Source: Candidatus Poseidoniales archaeon
GTDB lineage: Archaea > Thermoplasmatota > Poseidoniia > Poseidoniales > Thalassarchaeaceae
DNA: 6,967 bases
Assembly: GCA_028821815.1 (NCBI GenBank)
Contig: JAPKEY010000076.1
Coordinates: 1-6,967 of the forward strand
Reading direction: 5' to 3'
Shown here: in pieces, positions 4,378 through 6,967 of the stretch
How positions within the stretch are numbered: position 1 is the first letter of the stretch
How the letters are laid out: each line of letters starts with the position of its first letter
Made by a program: the position numbers and the translations under genes
Notes under the pieces: generated by a model
Databases searched by the model: none
What the model saw: the letters and a program-made list of their open reading frames with translations, nothing else
Told to the model about the DNA's origin: nothing

Positions 4378-6967
4378 TCACAGCAAATCATCGAGGAACG
4401 ATGTGTCCAACGAATCCGTCTTGTTAGCATCTCCCAAAAGGTCGCCAGCAAGTGATTCTAGGTCATCAATTGGAACCGGTGAGGGTGTAATATTCGAAGG
4501 CGGAGGTGTGGAATCACGAATCGTTGTTGCTGCTGGCATCAGAGTGCCTTCAAAGTTAACTTCGGGCTCGATTGTAGTCTCGTAATTGTCACCACCCCAA
4601 TCATCTACCTGGAGTTCCCAATTGGAGGTCGCGTGTTCCATTGGGTCGAAATTCGATTTTCTCAAACGACCGACAATAATCATCGATAGGAGAACAATCA
4701 TGAGTGTGAGTACGGCCATCAATGCCATTTCCATAGGACCGAGTGCATCCCACCATTCCCCTGACCCCTCTTCGTCAATTTCAACACCAGAATTTTGTGA
4801 TTCAGAAGACCAATCTTCAACAGTAACTGGGGTGACTCCAAAGCGCGAGACCTCGCCGTCGAATGCGACCACTGAGATATACCAAGTTCCATTCTCATCG
4901 ATTTGTTCAACCGTATCTCCACCATTGAATATGTCTGAACCAATGGTTGATCGGGTGCTTTGAACCATGTCGAATTCATATTCAGCATAGCGAATATCTT
5001 CGTAAATTTCAGAACTGAGATGAACGATATAACCAGCGATTTGTGGGTCATTGGATTCATCCCAAGTGACTGTGATTTCATTTCGGTCTTCATTCCATGT
5101 TGCCAGGATGCCTGTGATTTCAGGGAGATGCAATCCGGGATCGATAAGACTGTCATCAACTGCAGATGCCTTGCCTACATTGAGGTCTGTCAACCATGCA
5201 TTGTCTGATGAGTCGACTGGGACGACTGCAACCCATATCATCACACCCGGTTCAATATCGCGACCATTGGATAGTGATGTAAGTTCAACTGTTATCATGT
5301 CCGATGCCTGTCTACCGCCACCCGGTCCTCCTTGGCCGGGGAAATTGAAATCACCATTGCCATCGCGATTGATGATCATCGCTGGTTCTCTGCTTCCGGT
5401 ATCTGTGAAAGGAATGATGTCTGCATAAATCTCGTAGTGATCAAGGTCACTCACCGCGCTCATAGAAAATTCAACCAATAGGCCATTTCCGTTATCACCA
5501 GGCCTGTCTGCCACATCTGGTTCTGGCAATCGGTCTGGTGCAATGATGTCCCCCGAGTTATCAATCGGGGTGACCAAGGTCATGTGATCTCCAAGGTTTG
5601 TCAAGAATGCATTCCCTTTGATGTCATGAATCGTCACAGTGACCCAAATCGGTAGGTTCGGAATGATGTAAGAAGAGGTTGCTCCCTCGAGCGAGTTGCC
5701 ACCATACAATGCCTTTTCGAGAACGATATTCATTGGACCATTCCATGATTGACGCTGTTGTTGAATCACCAATAAGCCGCAATCAGCCGGATTTTCTTCA
5801 CATTCCATCCACTTGAATGCAACATTCTCGACGGGGTGTTCACTGGCCCAGATAACGTAGAATGCAAAGTCGTTGACAGTGGTTGGTGCCCACTGTACAT
5901 CGATGGCGGTACCATCATCTTCAGGGTGGTCCCAAGCTTGCAAGTCTTCTACACGTGGTGGTGGGTCGACGCCGATGGTGTTCTGAACACTGAAGGCTTG
6001 AACCCAAGTGACATTCCAGTGATCGACATTGCCCCAGTTGTCAGAGGCAACCACGGTAATCCAATATGGCATCAAATCGATGAGATAAGCACCTCCAATC
6101 TCATCCATGATGACCTCAATGGTGTTGGTATCTGAATTTCTAAATGTACAGGGTACAACGATTCGAGCGATGTCGGCATCATCAGCCCAGTCAGGAGGAG
6201 TCTCAGAGACTACAGGTGCGGCGAAGATGGTGTACCATGAACAATCATCTTCCATATTGGCTGTCCAACTTACGTTGAGGCGCCCACCTTCATCATCTGG
6301 TGTGTCCCATGCATCGATATCTGTGATTGGCAGTGGTGCCGTTCCGTCATCGATGCCACCAGTCGGCACAATCGGTCCAATGATGGTGGCATTCTCGGGA
6401 TCGTGTTGCCCACTTTCATCAACACAGGTGAAAGCGATCCAGAATGGATGCCCTGCACCCCCGGGTGGACTGATTGTGGTGTTATTGCCAGCATCATGCG
6501 CGAGTTCAAAGCTACGAGGCAATCCAATCGGGTTGCCATTAATGGGCTGGTGTGATGGCCAAAAGCGAGTCAGTGAGGCATCTAATTCTGTGCATGGAGC
6601 CCATTCTAGGAACAAATCACCATCTTGGCCTCCCTCTTCGTATGGCACGGGGCCACCATCCGCCCATACAGGTGGAGTTGGGACCTCATTGGTGGGTGTG
6701 GCAGGACCAATTGGCGTGCTAGGCTCTCCGATACTCCCATCTGGATATTCAATAACAATGACCGCCCAATAAGGCGTGCCATCAACCAATGGTTGTCCAT
6801 TGTGTGTATTGAGTTCCGCTGTAACGCGGGTCCAATCGGGCAGACGGGCGTCCCATGTTGTGGAAAGCAGGTCTGCTGATGTAGGGGCTGTTGTCCAATT
6901 GCTGTTCGGGCGCAGATAGATTCTGTAAGCCGCGAAAGTATGATCTAGAGATACGGTCCATTGTGCG
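4378..6967 (-). CDS. Large membrane-anchored protein with fibronectin III-like modules, N-terminus beyond window
   Basis: 862 C-terminal residues are visible and the frame stays open at the right edge; the in-frame TTG at 6789 is internal because module sequence continues upstream of it. Numbering from the edge, about six fibronectin III-like beta-sandwich modules lie at 1-92 (partial), 96-203, 212-331, 338-469, 478-600 and 615-716. Several open with a shared pattern, for example AWDTPDDEG...VSW, AWDHPEDDG...VQW and DVADRPGDNG, then a DxxxY.I strand and a late W(I/V)(T/A)V strand. Modules 2, 3 and 4 each contain exactly two cysteines (125/181, 242/273, 389/396), and the other modules have none. 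Module 5 holds a glycine-rich insert (GQGGPGGG). One membrane helix lies at about 745-766, then RLRKS as a positive-inside anchor and a 96-residue acidic tail with a TPPPSN proline patch and two Asp-Leu-Leu ends. The ectodomain is therefore probably outside the cell, for adhesion or substrate binding. No catalytic domain is visible in the part seen. Confidence 0.82.
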   Translation of the reverse strand, partial: AQWTVSLDHTFAAYRIYLRPNSNWTTAPTSADLLSTTWDARLPDWTRVTAELNTHNGQPLVDGTPYWAVIVIEYPDGSIGEPSTPIGPATPTNEVPTPPVWADGGPVPYEEGGQDGDLFLEWAPCTELDASLTRFWPSHQPINGNPIGLPRSFELAHDAGNNTTISPPGGAGHPFWIAFTCVDESGQHDPENATIIGPIVPTGGIDDGTAPLPITDIDAWDTPDDEGGRLNVSWTANMEDDCSWYTIFAAPVVSETPPDWADDADIARIVVPCTFRNSDTNTIEVIMDEIGGAYLIDLMPYWITVVASDNWGNVDHWNVTWVQAFSVQNTIGVDPPPRVEDLQAWDHPEDDGTAIDVQWAPTTVNDFAFYVIWASEHPVENVAFKWMECEENPADCGLLVIQQQRQSWNGPMNIVLEKALYGGNSLEGATSSYIIPNLPIWVTVTIHDIKGNAFLTNLGDHMTLVTPIDNSGDIIAPDRLPEPDVADRPGDNGNGLLVEFSMSAVSDLDHYEIYADIIPFTDTGSREPAMIINRDGNGDFNFPGQGGPGGGRQASDMITVELTSLSNGRDIEPGVMIWVAVVPVDSSDNAWLTDLNVGKASAVDDSLIDPGLHLPEITGILATWNEDRNEITVTWDESNDPQIAGYIVHLSSEIYEDIRYAEYEFDMVQSTRSTIGSDIFNGGDTVEQIDENGTWYISVVAFDGEVSRFGVTPVTVEDWSSESQNSGVEIDEEGSGEWWDALGPMEMALMAVLTLMIVLLSMIIVGRLRKSNFDPMEHATSNWELQVDDWGGDNYETTIEPEVNFEGTLMPAATTIRDSTPPPSNITPSPVPIDDLESLAGDLLGDANKTDSLDTSFLDDLL

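Overview
All five genes lie on the minus strand, so they are transcribed from the right edge of the window to the left. Compact spacing, stop/start overlaps and Shine-Dalgarno sequences of the GGAGGTGA type indicate a prokaryote. The mix of thrombospondin type 3 repeats, fibronectin III-like modules on a membrane anchor and a PabB-PabA fusion, at roughly 50% GC, is most like a marine planktonic euryarchaeon such as Candidatus Poseidoniales (Marine Group II). That assignment is inference from protein style; there is no rRNA or other marker gene here.

Layout in transcription order. (1) 6967-4378: the C-terminal 862 residues of a large surface protein. It has about six fibronectin III-like modules, one membrane helix and a 96-residue acidic cytoplasmic tail; its start is off the right edge. 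(2) 4328-3585: a class IV PLP-dependent aminotransferase/lyase, best read as PabC (4-amino-4-deoxychorismate lyase). (3) 3585-1348: a 745-residue fused aminodeoxychorismate synthase, with PabB at the N-terminus and the PabA glutaminase at the C-terminus. Its start codon overlaps the pabC stop. (4) 1304-942: a 120-residue protein with a four-cysteine zinc-ribbon-like head and two membrane helices, of unknown function. (5) 941-587: a 355-bp gap with no convincing gene. It holds two near-identical 19-bp palindromes and a smaller hairpin. (6) 586-1: the N-terminal 195 residues of a secreted calcium-binding protein with thrombospondin type 3 repeats, which runs into a Gln-Gly dipeptide repeat and off the left edge.

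Functionally, genes 2 and 3 form a complete chorismate-to-p-aminobenzoate module: glutamine supplies ammonia, PabBA makes aminodeoxychorismate and PabC releases p-aminobenzoate for folate-type cofactors. The zinc-ribbon membrane protein may be co-transcribed with them. The two flanking genes encode cell-surface or exported proteins and have no visible metabolic link to pab.

The points most worth a second look are the pair of palindromes whose arms have changed in a compensating way, the loss of class IV signature residues in PabC, and the hexanucleotide-encoded Gln-Gly tract. I see no mobile element, CRISPR array, tRNA or rRNA.
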